From Paenibacillus_AB hodogayensis (GTDB lineage Bacteria > Bacillota > Bacilli > Paenibacillales > NBRC-103111): a stretch of DNA of 64,000 bases. Both the position numbers and the translations under genes were made by a program. The notes beneath the pieces were generated by a model that saw nothing but the letters and a program-made list of their open reading frames with translations, made no database searches and had not been told where the DNA came from. Of this stretch, positions 48,653 through 57,123 are shown one piece after another (positions within the stretch are counted from its first letter, which is position 1; the number at the start of each line of letters is the position of its first letter). The stretch lies in contig NZ_BAAAYO010000013.1 of the NCBI RefSeq assembly GCF_039536325.1, positions 124,001 through 188,000 on the forward strand. The letters run 5' to 3'.

Positions 48653-49288
48653 ATGATGTACAACTACCAGAGCACGCCGCTGGAGCAATCGATCGAACGG
48701 CTGTACCGGGCTATGAATATGCGCGAGGCGCACCAGCTCGATCCGGAGACGATCGCCTCCCATCTCGGCATCTGGCTGCATTATGCGCCTTTCGCCAGCC
48801 GGGCGATCGACCGGGCCGGTCTCCAGTCCATCGTGCTCGACAGCCGGCTGTCGCGGCAGGAGCAGTGGCAGGATTTCGGCCACGAGCTGTGTCACGTGCT
48901 CCATCATGGAGGAAACCAGTTGACCATCAGCGAGGCGTTCATCCGTTTTCAGGAGACGAAGGCGGTCAATTTTGCCTACCAGTTCTGCATTCCGACGTTC
49001 ATGCTGCTGGACGCGGAGCTGCCCAAGCTCGAGTCCGAGGCGGTTGCGGCGGTCGCCTCCCAATTCGGGGTAGCGCCCGAGTTTGCCAAGGAACGGCTGA
49101 AGCGGCATACCCGGCAAATCACCTCAAACAAAATTGCGGAGAGGCTGACCGCGCATTTTCACGCCGAGGAGCTGTTCAAACGCCGCAAAGGGATCGACTA
49201 TATCGTGCCGACCGGCCGCTCGCATATGCTGTTTTGCCGGGAGCGCGGCGTGATCGGCTACATGGGGGACCGCGATGAATCCGACTAA
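48653..49288 (+). CDS. ImmA/IrrE family metallo-endopeptidase
   Basis: A 211-residue zinc protease. The HExxH motif is His77-Glu78-Leu-Cys-His81 in QDFGHELCHVLHH, followed by a third acidic-ligand candidate in ETKAVNFAYQFCIPTFML, split at AYQ, as in the family. The C-terminal part (HAEELFKRRKGIDY) is variable. ImmA-type proteases cleave the cognate XRE repressor after DNA damage or peptide signalling, triggering the element. AAAGGGG precedes ATG 48653. Overlaps the next gene by 14 nt, so the two are coupled. Confidence 0.88.
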   Translation: MMYNYQSTPLEQSIERLYRAMNMREAHQLDPETIASHLGIWLHYAPFASRAIDRAGLQSIVLDSRLSRQEQWQDFGHELCHVLHHGGNQLTISEAFIRFQETKAVNFAYQFCIPTFMLLDAELPKLESEAVAAVASQFGVAPEFAKERLKRHTRQITSNKIAERLTAHFHAEELFKRRKGIDYIVPTGRSHMLFCRERGVIGYMGDRDESD

Positions 49289-49697
49289 AATCATACCTGT
49301 CGTCACCGACGGCTATACGCGAAAATGGTTCGGACTGGACATGGAATCGTCCGATCTCGCCTACCGCCCCCACCTGTCGATCAGCGGCTATTCGGACGCG
49401 TTATTCGCCCTCTCGCTCGACGACGAAGGCCTGGAATCGCTCGGGGTGAAGCGGGGCGACTATTTGCTGTTCAGTACGAAAGCCGCGCTGCATACGTCCG
49501 GCCAGATTGCGCTCATCCGCCAGGAAGAAGACTACATGATCCGCGAAGCTTACTGGAACGGTGACGTTACGCTGCTGCGCGTGCCCGGCGAAGCTTTCCC
49601 GCCGATTATGGCTCCGACCGAGAATATTCGCATCACCGCAGTACTCGACACGGTCATCGCCAACGACAAGCATGCGCCACTCGTGCGTTTCCGGTAG
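49275..49697 (+). CDS. S24/LexA-fold protein lacking catalytic residues
   Basis: A 140-residue protein without a DNA-binding domain. Residues ~40-125 follow the LexA/S24 peptidase pattern: LFALSLDDEGLESLGVKRGD aligns with the segment around the catalytic Ser, then GQIALIRQEEDYMIREAYW aligns with the segment carrying the catalytic Lys, then RVPGEAFPPIMAP. The expected Ser position is Gly52 and the expected Lys is Arg90, so self-cleavage is not expected. Coupled to the ImmA gene by a 14-nt overlap. It may sense, bind or modulate the repressor or protease; role unknown. Confidence 0.65.
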   Translation: MNPTKIIPVVTDGYTRKWFGLDMESSDLAYRPHLSISGYSDALFALSLDDEGLESLGVKRGDYLLFSTKAALHTSGQIALIRQEEDYMIREAYWNGDVTLLRVPGEAFPPIMAPTENIRITAVLDTVIANDKHAPLVRFR

Positions 49698-49889
49698 TTC
49701 GCCGCCTGGGCAAAAAGAAACAGCAAAGAGAGCTGCAGCGGTCCGCCTCTCGCGGAAAACCGTTACAGCCCTCGTTCCCGCGTCCGGGTACGCGGCCTTT
49801 CCCTTCTTATTCCCTGCTTGCGGCTATCCATTGCCCCGCGGAGGCTCCCCGTTTTGCGAACGGCCTCCCCAAGATCGACAATGCCGCCT

Positions 49890-50375
49890 TCACGCTTTGC
49901 CGAGAGCCGCCAGGACAACCCGATACCGGCGCAGCATGGCTAGTCGCCAAGGCACGATCATACCGAAGGCGAGCAGGAAGAAAAGCGCACCCGTCTGCGG
50001 AATCGTCACCGCCCGTTCGACCAGGTCGTGCAGCAGCAGGCGAACGATCAGCAGCGCGATAATGATGAAGACGAACGCCTTTGACCGAACCATATACACC
50101 TGGCCTCCCCTGGCCTCGAATTTCGAGGTCAAGATAAGCGGGTACGAGAAAAACAATACGCCGGCCAGCAGCGCGGCTGCGGCCCACAGCCAGGGCACAT
50201 GCGTCGGCGGGTACGCAAACATCGCAAACCCGGTTGACATACCGAGCGGCGGAATCATAATTTTTTTGAACGAGGTCGGCTTGGACGACGCCTTCAGGCG
50301 TACGGTAATAATGACCGCACCTACGACCAGGGCGACCGCAATCGAGGCCAGTTGGGGCAGCCATGAAAGATTCAC
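49890..50375 (-). CDS. ccdC: CcdC family membrane protein
   Basis: A 161-residue protein with five hydrophobic segments (LASIAVALVVGAVIITV, WLWAAAALLAGVLFFSYPLI, FVFIIIALLIVRLLL, TGALFFLLAFGMIVPW). The order and the RLKASSKPTSFKKIMIPPLGM loop match CcdC/DUF1453 proteins, associated in Bacillus with cytochrome c biogenesis genes although their role is not proven. GTG 50375 is preferred because GGAGGTG lies 8 nt upstream; GTG 50384 is nearly on top of that site. First chromosomal gene beyond the phage island. Confidence 0.8.
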   Translation of the reverse strand: MNLSWLPQLASIAVALVVGAVIITVRLKASSKPTSFKKIMIPPLGMSTGFAMFAYPPTHVPWLWAAAALLAGVLFFSYPLILTSKFEARGGQVYMVRSKAFVFIIIALLIVRLLLHDLVERAVTIPQTGALFFLLAFGMIVPWRLAMLRRYRVVLAALGKA

Positions 50376-50541
50376 CTCGAACACACCTCCGGTTTCATCA
50401 CGAACATCGGTAAGGACACTCCCTTATCTTACTCCGGCTGACCTGCGCTTGACAACGCCGTCTCTTCCTCTTACGGTATTCTTAGTCCGCTGCATCATTC
50501 GGATAGATCCCCTATGTACGATAAAACGGAGGAGCTTGCGC

Positions 50542-51048
50542 ATGGAACCCACGAATAACCCCGAGATTCCCCTGATGGGCTTAATCGCCCGCCTGATGCG
50601 GCAGCACCATTATAACTCCCACCTATCGCTCAAAGACCAGGATGTGCACCCCGGGCAGCCTCCGCTTCTGTTCGCGCTGTCGCGGAACGACGGGCTGCGT
50701 CAGAACGAGCTGGCCGAGAAGATGCTGGTAAAGCCGGCTACCGTGACCGTCATGCTGAACCGGATGGTCAAAAACGGCCTCGTCGAGCGGAGGACCGATC
50801 CGCAGGATCAGCGCGTTTCGCGCGTTTACTTGACAGACAAAGGGCGGAGTGCGGTCAAGGAAGTGCGCGCCGCGCTGCAAGCGAGCGAAGCCCAAGCGCT
50901 GGAAGGCCTTTCCGACGAAGACAAGCTGCTGCTGCGCCGCCTGCTGACGCATATGTACGATAATGTCAAACGCCACGGGCAGACGGCCGTCCGGCAAGCG
51001 CAAGAGGAGAAGCCCGACGGGACAAGCTCCGGAACGATATCGGATTGA
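50542..51048 (+). CDS. MarR family transcriptional regulator
   Basis: A 168-residue winged-helix regulator. The recognition region is GLRQNELAEKMLVKPATVTV followed by LNRMVKNGLVERRTDPQDQR, with the wing SRVYLTDKGRSAV. ATG 50542 follows GGAGGAG; the frame is open far upstream but without similarity. No repressor-controlled neighbour is obvious; the HPP gene at 51203 may be co-regulated. Confidence 0.87.
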   Translation: MEPTNNPEIPLMGLIARLMRQHHYNSHLSLKDQDVHPGQPPLLFALSRNDGLRQNELAEKMLVKPATVTVMLNRMVKNGLVERRTDPQDQRVSRVYLTDKGRSAVKEVRAALQASEAQALEGLSDEDKLLLRRLLTHMYDNVKRHGQTAVRQAQEEKPDGTSSGTISD

Positions 51049-51202
51049 CGCGTCAATTCTGAGCATAGGCATTGACCTGAAAAAGCATTAAGGTTTACAA
51101 TAATCTACGGTAACTTTCACATATTCAAGCGATCGTTCACCCGCCTTCGGAAGCTTGAGGCGCGTGCCGATTTCCATTAGAACGGAGGCCCTTCCCTAGC
51201 CC

Positions 51203-51670
51203 ATGTGGATCAAATCGTCTGTCATATGCGGTTATTTGCTTGTCGCCTACTGGCTTTCTTCGCATTTTGGCCTGTTGAAAATGTGCTTCTACCCGTCGCT
51301 CGGAGCGTTCAGCTATTTCTTCATTAGCCGCAATCTGCAAAAGACCGAGACCGTCAAGCTGGTCGGCGCGGCCATCGCGGTCGCGGCGGCGGGTAGCGCA
51401 CTGAACGCTCTCCACCCGAGCTCCGTCGCCTTTTTGCTGACCTGCATCATGGCGCTGGGCATCATTCACTTCATTCGCATCCAGGCCGCTCCGCTGCTGG
51501 CTGTGGCGCTGATCCCGTTCTTCGCTCCGCTGCCGCATCTGTGGACGCTGCCTGTCTTCGTAGGCATGTCGCTGCTCGGCCTGCTGGCCGCCTTGCAGCT
51601 CTCTCGGGGGTTAGAAGCGGTGTGGGCTGCGGCCAGGCCGGAAGCGAAAGCGAAAGCCGCCAATCTGTAG
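51203..51670 (+). CDS. HPP family integral membrane protein
   Basis: A 155-residue protein with four membrane segments (SVICGYLLVAYWL, LVGAAIAVAAAGSALNAL, VAFLLTCIMALGIIHF, LPVFVGMSLLGLLAALQL). The FYPSLGAFSYFF and NALHPSS elements fit the HPP family, small transporters linked in some bacteria with nitrite uptake. Substrate here unknown. GGAGG is 13 nt before ATG, somewhat far. Confidence 0.65.
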   Translation: MWIKSSVICGYLLVAYWLSSHFGLLKMCFYPSLGAFSYFFISRNLQKTETVKLVGAAIAVAAAGSALNALHPSSVAFLLTCIMALGIIHFIRIQAAPLLAVALIPFFAPLPHLWTLPVFVGMSLLGLLAALQLSRGLEAVWAAARPEAKAKAANL

Positions 51671-51770
51671 CACGGACGATCCGGTCCGGCAGACGGCGGT
51701 TTCTGTCGTCGTTTCGTTTTGCACCGTCCTCCCCCGGCCGCTGAGCTCGATTTCCTTGCAAGCCGACCGA

Positions 51771-52304
51771 TCAGAGCTTGCCAATGACGGCGTCGTACCG
51801 CTCCTCCAACACATTCAGGTGATGGAGCGCATGGCCGGCGATAATATACGCAAGGGCGCGCGAGGTCATAGCATTCCCGCTGACCGTTCCGCTTCGGTCC
51901 CAGCCGGATTCCGGCAAGCTGCCGATCAGCGAAAGCGTCGAAGCGCGCATGACGCGAAAGTCCGCGAGTAGATCCGCCAAGGGCAGCCGATCGAATTCGC
52001 CTGCCTCCGCATACCGATTCTCGTCGAAGCCTGGCAACGGCGAAGCATCTCCCCGGGCTATGCATAGCATCCGGTAGCCCATTATACGCTCCGTATCCGT
52101 GATGTGGCCGAGGACCTGCTTGACGCTCCATTTGTCGGGCGCATACCGGTACGAGCCGTCTTCCTCAGACAACGAGCCGAATAGGGCAAGCATCCGCTCG
52201 GTCTGTCCTTGCAGCACCTCCGTCAGCTTTCCTTCGGGCACAAGCCCGGTATATCTTGCGAAATAGGACCCAAATTCCGTTTTTTCCGGCCTGCGCAAAC
52301 TCAT
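51771..52304 (-). CDS. DinB family protein
   Basis: A 177-residue four-helix-bundle protein of the DinB/YfiT type. The metal-binding histidines are visible: KQVLGHITDTERIM near 65 and IIAGHALHHLNVLEERY near 160. Such enzymes often act as thiol-dependent transferases or bind divalent metals. ATG 52304 follows GGAGGAG. A substrate cannot be deduced. Confidence 0.82.
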   Translation of the reverse strand: MSLRRPEKTEFGSYFARYTGLVPEGKLTEVLQGQTERMLALFGSLSEEDGSYRYAPDKWSVKQVLGHITDTERIMGYRMLCIARGDASPLPGFDENRYAEAGEFDRLPLADLLADFRVMRASTLSLIGSLPESGWDRSGTVSGNAMTSRALAYIIAGHALHHLNVLEERYDAVIGKL

Positions 52305-52400
52305 TGCTGAACACGCTCCTCCATAAGATTCCGGCCGGTACGTTTGCCGTGCCCGGCTTGTACAAGTCCACACTCCATTGCCCTACTAAGGCTTGATCCG

Positions 52401-52619
52401 TCAAGCCTGCGGTCTCGCGGTCACAATATGTTTGACGCGGCCGACTTGGCCGTCCTGCAGACGCACCTTGATGCCATGGGGATGATCCGGCGATTTCGTC
52501 AAAATGTCTTTGACGATGCCGCGGGTCGTTTTACCGGTCCGCTGGTCCTGCTTCAATACGATGTCCACTTCAAGCCCCGGGGCAATCCCGGCGCGCTTCC
52601 TTCCGTCTCCGTGCATCAT
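52401..52619 (-). CDS. ywbE: YwbE family protein
   Basis: A 72-residue DUF2196/YwbE protein: IAPGLEVDIVLKQDQRTGKT, TRGIVKDILTKSPDHPHGIK, VRLQDGQVGRVKHIV. The pattern is nearly identical to Bacillus YwbE; its function is unknown, with a small SH3-like barrel expected. Start ATG 52619 (MM) may be coupled to a 15-codon leader ORF. Confidence 0.88.
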   Translation of the reverse strand: MMHGDGRKRAGIAPGLEVDIVLKQDQRTGKTTRGIVKDILTKSPDHPHGIKVRLQDGQVGRVKHIVTARPQA

Positions 52620-52663
52620 GGGACGCCTACCGTTAATCCGACTGCCGGTCGGATCCCTTTCAT
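52616..52663 (-). CDS. Possible 15-residue leader peptide of ywbE
   Basis: MKGIRPAVGLTVGVP starts at 52663 after GGAGGTAACC and stops on a TGA overlapping the ywbE ATG. The better ribosome site belongs to this leader, so ywbE may be translated by coupling. It may be chance. Confidence 0.3.
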   Translation of the reverse strand: MKGIRPAVGLTVGVP

Positions 52664-52739
52664 TGGTTTTTAGGTTACCTCCACTATAATCATCGGCCCC
52701 GAGGAATGCAACGGGGCGGCTCTTTGAATGCAGATAAGC

Positions 52740-52769
52740 AAAAAACAAGCTGCCGGAAGCGGCAGCCTG
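52740..52769 (-). terminator. Intrinsic terminator of cheY-like gene
   Basis: On the minus strand CAGGCTGCC-GCTTCC-GGCAGCTTG has a 9-bp stem (one wobble) followed by TTTTTT. It lies 70 nt after the response regulator stop. Confidence 0.85.
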
Positions 52770-52839
52770 TTCGTGAAGCACCTTATGTATGCCAACCCGG
52801 CTCGTCCGACAAACGGAACCGTCCGCCTGTGAAGAAGCT

Positions 52840-53205
52840 TTAGTAGGTGACCATCGCTTTTGTAACGGCCTCCAGGACGCGGCTCGCCTGAAAAGGCTTG
52901 ACGATAAAGTCCCGCGCTCCGGACCGGATCGCTTCGACAATGCGCTGCTGCTGCCCCATGGCCGAGCACATGATCACCTTTGCCTCCGGATCGGCACGGC
53001 GTATATGCTGCAAAGCCTCCACGCCCTCCATCTCGGGCATCGTAATATCCATCGTTACCAGATCCGGCCGGAACGAACGGTATTTCTCGACCGCCTCGTT
53101 GCCGTTGGCGGCTTCGCACAGCACCTCATGGCCGCCCTTCTCCAAAATTTGTTTCAGCATGAGCCGCATGAATGCCGCATCGTCGACCACCATAATTTTT
53201 GCCAT
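52840..53205 (-). CDS. CheY-type single-domain response regulator
   Basis: A 121-residue receiver domain alone. Acidic pocket Asp8-Asp9 (MVVDDAAFMR), phosphoacceptor Asp53 (VTMDITMPEM), switch Ser in VIMCSAMG and conserved Lys in DFIVKPF. This is CheY-like, very near the Bacillus/Thermotoga CheY sequence (DDAAFMR, GVEALQHI). It could relay chemotaxis signals to the flagellar switch, but no chemotaxis genes lie nearby, so another kinase pathway is possible. Confidence 0.85.
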   Translation of the reverse strand: MAKIMVVDDAAFMRLMLKQILEKGGHEVLCEAANGNEAVEKYRSFRPDLVTMDITMPEMEGVEALQHIRRADPEAKVIMCSAMGQQQRIVEAIRSGARDFIVKPFQASRVLEAVTKAMVTY

Positions 53206-53307
53206 ACGTCCGCCTCCGTCCCATTTTGACTTATTATATCAAATAGCTCTGTACATATTCTGAACAGGTCGGGTCCGCTATGATCGGAACGAACGGCTCC
53301 AAGCAGC

Positions 53308-53341
53308 AGAACAGGCCCCCCTATAGAAGGAAGGCCTGCTT
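53308..53341 (-). terminator. Weak hairpin after the VTT-domain gene
   Basis: On the minus strand AGGCCTTCC pairs with GGGGGGCCT (two wobbles). No T-run follows, so it may not terminate efficiently. Confidence 0.3.
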
Positions 53342-53357
53342 AATAGAAGTTGAACGT

Positions 53358-53948
53358 TTACTTAAAATATTTGGACTCGATCTTGCGTCCGGTCAACGCC
53401 ATCAGCCCGAAAATCCCGATAATGAACACGAGCTTCCAAGGCTGCTTGACCAGATCGGCCAAATCGTAGCCGGCCAAGGAAACCATCAGTATCATGACGC
53501 CTTTGCCGAGAATCGTAGCAATCGCGAACGTGTGAAACGGTACTTTGGATATGCCCGAGACGAGATTGACCAAGAAGGAGGGCGTGAACGGGAAACAGGA
53601 GAGCAGGAATATCGGCAGAAAACCGTGCCGCTCCAGCCAATGAATGAGCCGGGTCGAACGGGGGCTCTTCCGTTCCACGAAGTGGCGCAGCCGTCCCCCG
53701 AAGCGGCGGACGACCCAGAATACGGTCACCGCCCCGGCGCACACGCCGAACCAGGAGATCAGAAACCCTTCTCCCAGGCCGTATATATTCACATTGGCGA
53801 CCAATATGGCTACAAGCGGCAGAAAAGGGAGCAGCGACTCCACCCAGGCCGCGAATAAGCCGGGGAACGGTCCCAATGCAGCGAACCGGTTCAGCACATG
53901 CTCCATATCCTCCCAATTCATCGCCGATACATCGAAGCTCCCTATCAT
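53358..53948 (-). CDS. TVP38/VTT-domain membrane protein
   Basis: A 196-residue polytopic protein of the DedA/TVP38 (VTT) superfamily. WVESLLPFLPLVAILVANV, GFLISWFGVCAGAVTVFWVV, then GFLPIFLLSCFPFTPSFLVN, the re-entrant-loop region with conserved Pro residues, are visible. Such proteins scramble or transport undecaprenyl or other lipids; the exact substrate is unknown here. Divergent from nothing close; next gene is convergent in orientation order on the same strand. Confidence 0.78.
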   Translation of the reverse strand: MIGSFDVSAMNWEDMEHVLNRFAALGPFPGLFAAWVESLLPFLPLVAILVANVNIYGLGEGFLISWFGVCAGAVTVFWVVRRFGGRLRHFVERKSPRSTRLIHWLERHGFLPIFLLSCFPFTPSFLVNLVSGISKVPFHTFAIATILGKGVMILMVSLAGYDLADLVKQPWKLVFIIGIFGLMALTGRKIESKYFK

Positions 53949-54057
53949 CCGTCCCGTTCACCCCTGTATAGATACTATCACTATACTACCGGGAAACGGG
54001 CAAAAGCAAATCGGACATTGGGCGCGTTTCGACCCCATCCGAGGTCCAGCGGCGGCT

Positions 54058-55413
54058 TTAAGCCGCGCCGATATCGAGCGGATCTTCCTCGTCGCGATCG
54101 AACGCTTCGCGGTCGAATTCGCCTTCCGCATTGGCCACCAGCAAGGCAGTCACCGTCGTGCCGGTCGCATTGACCGCCGTCCGCCCCATGTCGATAACCG
54201 ATTCTACGGCGATGACGAGCCCCATGCCTTCCAGAGGCAATCCGAGCGCCGTCAGAACGACGGTCGTGGAGATCGTCGCCGGTCCGGGAACCCCGGCCAC
54301 GCCGATGGACGAGATGACCGCTACCAGCACAAGCACAATATATTCGGACAAACCAAGCTGCAAGTTGTATACCTTGGCGACGAAAACCGCCACGATCGCC
54401 GGCCATATGCCGCCGCAGCCGTTGAAATTCATCGTGGCCCCGAGCGGTGCAACGAAGCTGGCGATTCTCGGCGATACGCGCAACCGCTTCGTAATCACTT
54501 CCAGGTTAACCGGCAGCGTCGCGTAGCTGCTGCGGGTCGTAAACGCCACGGCTACCGTCGGGTAAGCTTTCTTGAAAAACTTGATCGGATTCACCTTGGC
54601 GACCAGCGCGACCAGACCGCCAAAAATAAGGACGAAGTGCAGGATCAGTGCCAAATACGAAGTGCCGATCAACTTTAGCAGCGGAGTCAGCGTCTCCAGC
54701 CCGTACCGTGCAGCCATCGATCCGATCAGCGCATATACGCCGTAAGGAGTCAGGCGGATGACGTATTTGACGACCTGATGGAGAATTTGCGTGGCCGACT
54801 GAATGAGCGCCTTGATGGGCTCGACGGCTTCCGGCTTTTTGGAACCGACGTGGATAATCGCCACCGCCACGAAGATCGCGAAGATCAACACCGGCACGAC
54901 TTTGCCGCCGGCCGCGTCACTGAACGGATTGGACGGCACAAGATCGAGAATGACCTGCGAGAACGTCGGAATTTCCCTCGGCTTGTAATCCTTAGGCACA
55001 GCCGCTTCGATACCGGCGCCCGGATCGATCAACAGAGCGACGATCAATCCGATAATGGCGGCGATGCCTGTCGTAAGCAGGAACCATCCGATCGTTTTGA
55101 CGCCGATTTTGCGAAGCTGGCCCAAGCTCGACAATTGGGCGATACTGTTGATAACCAACACGAAGACGAGCGGAATAACAAGCATTTTGATCAGATTGAC
55201 GTAAATGGTGCCGATGGTGCTGACGCTCTTGTAATCCAGCTTCAAGGTGTTAAAGACGATGCCCGCCACCAGCCCGAGGCCGAGGCCGATCAGGACGCGC
55301 GTACCGAAGCCGATCCGCTTGCGGGCCAGCACGTGCAAGAAGCCGATGATAATGATCGACACGACAAGACTGACCCAGTTCGATTGAAGAGCCGTCCACA
55401 GGTTGTTTTGCAT
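54058..55413 (-). CDS. Sodium/dicarboxylate-type symporter (TcyP-like)
   Basis: A 451-residue DAACS/SDF symporter with eight transmembrane helices and two hairpins. Hallmarks: IGTIYVNLIKMLVIPLVF, the serine-rich hairpin FTTRSSYATLPVN, GATMNFNGCGGIWPAIVAVF, and VAGVPGPATISTTVV. The NGC-G-I-PA element resembles the L-cystine carriers TcyP/YdjN more than glutamate carriers, so cystine or a related amino acid is a fair guess. ATG 55413 follows AAAGGAAG. A promoter is proposed at 55471-55500. Confidence 0.83.
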   Translation of the reverse strand: MQNNLWTALQSNWVSLVVSIIIIGFLHVLARKRIGFGTRVLIGLGLGLVAGIVFNTLKLDYKSVSTIGTIYVNLIKMLVIPLVFVLVINSIAQLSSLGQLRKIGVKTIGWFLLTTGIAAIIGLIVALLIDPGAGIEAAVPKDYKPREIPTFSQVILDLVPSNPFSDAAGGKVVPVLIFAIFVAVAIIHVGSKKPEAVEPIKALIQSATQILHQVVKYVIRLTPYGVYALIGSMAARYGLETLTPLLKLIGTSYLALILHFVLIFGGLVALVAKVNPIKFFKKAYPTVAVAFTTRSSYATLPVNLEVITKRLRVSPRIASFVAPLGATMNFNGCGGIWPAIVAVFVAKVYNLQLGLSEYIVLVLVAVISSIGVAGVPGPATISTTVVLTALGLPLEGMGLVIAVESVIDMGRTAVNATGTTVTALLVANAEGEFDREAFDRDEEDPLDIGAA

Positions 55414-55470
55414 GATTCCCAACTTCCTTTCTTTGTTATCCCCAGTTTTCCGACAGGAAATATGTATACA

Positions 55471-55500
55471 ACAATACTCCCGCTTTTGTCGTGTTGTCAA
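55471..55500 (-). promoter_or_regulatory. Putative promoter of the symporter gene
   Basis: Minus-strand TTGACA (55495-55500), 18-nt spacer, TATTGT (55471-55476). It is 58 nt upstream of the start codon. No T-box or S-box-like leader is recognised. Confidence 0.5.
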
Positions 55501-55764
55501 CGGTTTTTCCGGCTTCTCGTTCCATGTAAATATTGACAATTTGTCCGGAAACCCATTCTTGTTTTACTGTTGGTATACGCATTTTGGGTTCATATTATTT
55601 CTCATTTTTTAAAATACCGCTCCGGCATGAGCTGCACACATTGGACGAGGTGAAAGGCATAGGCAGAAAATAACGGAGCGTCGATGACTGCTCGGGTCCT
55701 TTCGCGCCGATACGGATTATCTAGACAGACACGCTCTTCGAAGCGTTAATCAATTGAAACAAAA
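55501..55764. other. Intergenic region without recognised genes
   Basis: Together with the flanking promoter and terminator this gap is nearly 490 bp. I see no open frame with a ribosome site and no convincing riboswitch; it is AT-rich near 55550-55610. Confidence 0.5.
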
Positions 55765-55800
55765 AGCAAAAATCTCGCCAAATAAAGCGAGATTTTTGCT
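55765..55800. terminator. Bidirectional intrinsic terminator after khtU
   Basis: A perfect 14-bp stem (AGCAAAAATCTCGC with its complement) around an 8-nt loop has A and T runs built into the arms. It lies 100 nt past the khtU stop. Confidence 0.85.
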
Positions 55801-55899
55801 GAAATGGGATTTACATGTATAATAATTTTCCATGTTTTCAATTCCTGAAGGAACCCGGCCTCACTAAGCCGCTCAGCGCTGCTAGCATAGCGCTAATAT

Positions 55900-57120
55900 T
55901 CACTTAGGGCCGTACTCCTGTCTGTTCTTCTTGCGCCCGATCCGAAACCATTTTGTAAACAACCTCTCGATGGAACCGGATTCCTTCGTTAGAAGCGGAC
56001 CCAATACGGCTAGGATCAGCACGTACAAGACGGCAAACGACTGGATGGCGGGCATAAGTCCTCCCGCTTTTCCGATATTCGCCATGATGATCGAAAATTC
56101 TCCCCTGGAAACGAGAGTAAGTCCTATATTCAACGAAAGCTTCCGGGGAAGGCCGGACAGACGGCCTGCGATCATGCCCGCAGCCAGGTTCCCGACGAGC
56201 GTCAGGACGACGGCCAGCAGCGTCATGCCTACCGCGCCGCCCAACGTGGAAGGCTCGATGGTCAACCCGAAGCCGAAGAAGAAGATCGCTCCGAAAAAAT
56301 CGCGAAAAGGCATAACCTGCTGCTCAATTCGCTTCACGTGTTTCGATTCCCCCAGAACCAAGCCGATCATCAGCGCACCGATCGCCTCGGCGACATGAAG
56401 CGTCTCCGAAAATCCCGCTACGAGGAACAGCAGCGTCATGACCATGAGCAGAAATAATTCGGTCGAAGACACGCCCAGAGGAATATCGATATACCTTATA
56501 ATTTTCCTACCGATATACAAGAACAGGAAAATAAACAAAAAAGCCGTTAACGAAACGAGCAAGATGCTCGCGAAGGAGGAGGCTCCGCTCAAGATCAAAC
56601 CGGTCAGAATGGAAATGTGCACCGCAATGAACAAATCGTCAAACATGATCATGCCCATGATGATCTCGGTTTCCTTGTTGGCGCTCCTCTTCAAATCGAT
56701 TAGAACCTTGGCTACGATGGCGGTCGAGGAACTTGTCATAATTCCGCAGACGACCAGCGTTTCTTTCAGCGGAAGACCCATGAACCAGCCAAGCAACAAT
56801 CCGGATAGGAAATTAAGTCCCACGTAGAACGTTCCACCGATGAGAATTCCTTTTCCGGATTTGAGCAAGCGCTTGACGGAGAATTCGAGACCCAAATAGA
56901 ACAAGAGAAAGATAATGCCCAAGCGGCCCATGAAATCGATAAAGCCGGAGCTTTCGATAAACCTCAAATCGATGATCCAGAAATGCGGAGCATGCGGGCC
57001 GACGGCCATTCCAATCAGAATATAGAACGGAATGACCGAGAGTTTAAGCTTTTTGGACAGGAAACCGGTGAGGGTAATCAAAGCCACAGCCAGGCCGACC
57101 TCAAAGATAAGCATATCCAT
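55900..57120 (-). CDS. khtU: Potassium/proton antiporter, CPA2 family
   Basis: A 406-residue antiporter with about 12 membrane helices. Conserved parts include GFIDFMGRLGIIFLLFYLGL, GIMTSSSTAIVAKVLIDL and the ion-site region GMIMFDDLFIA, then HVAEAIGALMIGLVLGES and LTLVSRGEFSIIMANIG. There is no C-terminal RCK domain; the regulatory subunit is the separate KhtT-like protein encoded 3 nt upstream. This matches the Bacillus KhtTU system for K+ efflux, which responds to c-di-AMP and pH. Confidence 0.85.
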   Translation of the reverse strand: MDMLIFEVGLAVALITLTGFLSKKLKLSVIPFYILIGMAVGPHAPHFWIIDLRFIESSGFIDFMGRLGIIFLLFYLGLEFSVKRLLKSGKGILIGGTFYVGLNFLSGLLLGWFMGLPLKETLVVCGIMTSSSTAIVAKVLIDLKRSANKETEIIMGMIMFDDLFIAVHISILTGLILSGASSFASILLVSLTAFLFIFLFLYIGRKIIRYIDIPLGVSSTELFLLMVMTLLFLVAGFSETLHVAEAIGALMIGLVLGESKHVKRIEQQVMPFRDFFGAIFFFGFGLTIEPSTLGGAVGMTLLAVVLTLVGNLAAGMIAGRLSGLPRKLSLNIGLTLVSRGEFSIIMANIGKAGGLMPAIQSFAVLYVLILAVLGPLLTKESGSIERLFTKWFRIGRKKNRQEYGPK

Positions 57121-57123
57121 ATC

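Noticed and set aside
13406..49697. Ordinary complete prophage
   Set aside because: No terminase, portal, protease, capsid, integrase or replication gene and no att-like repeats seen at the edges; two full tail sets instead.
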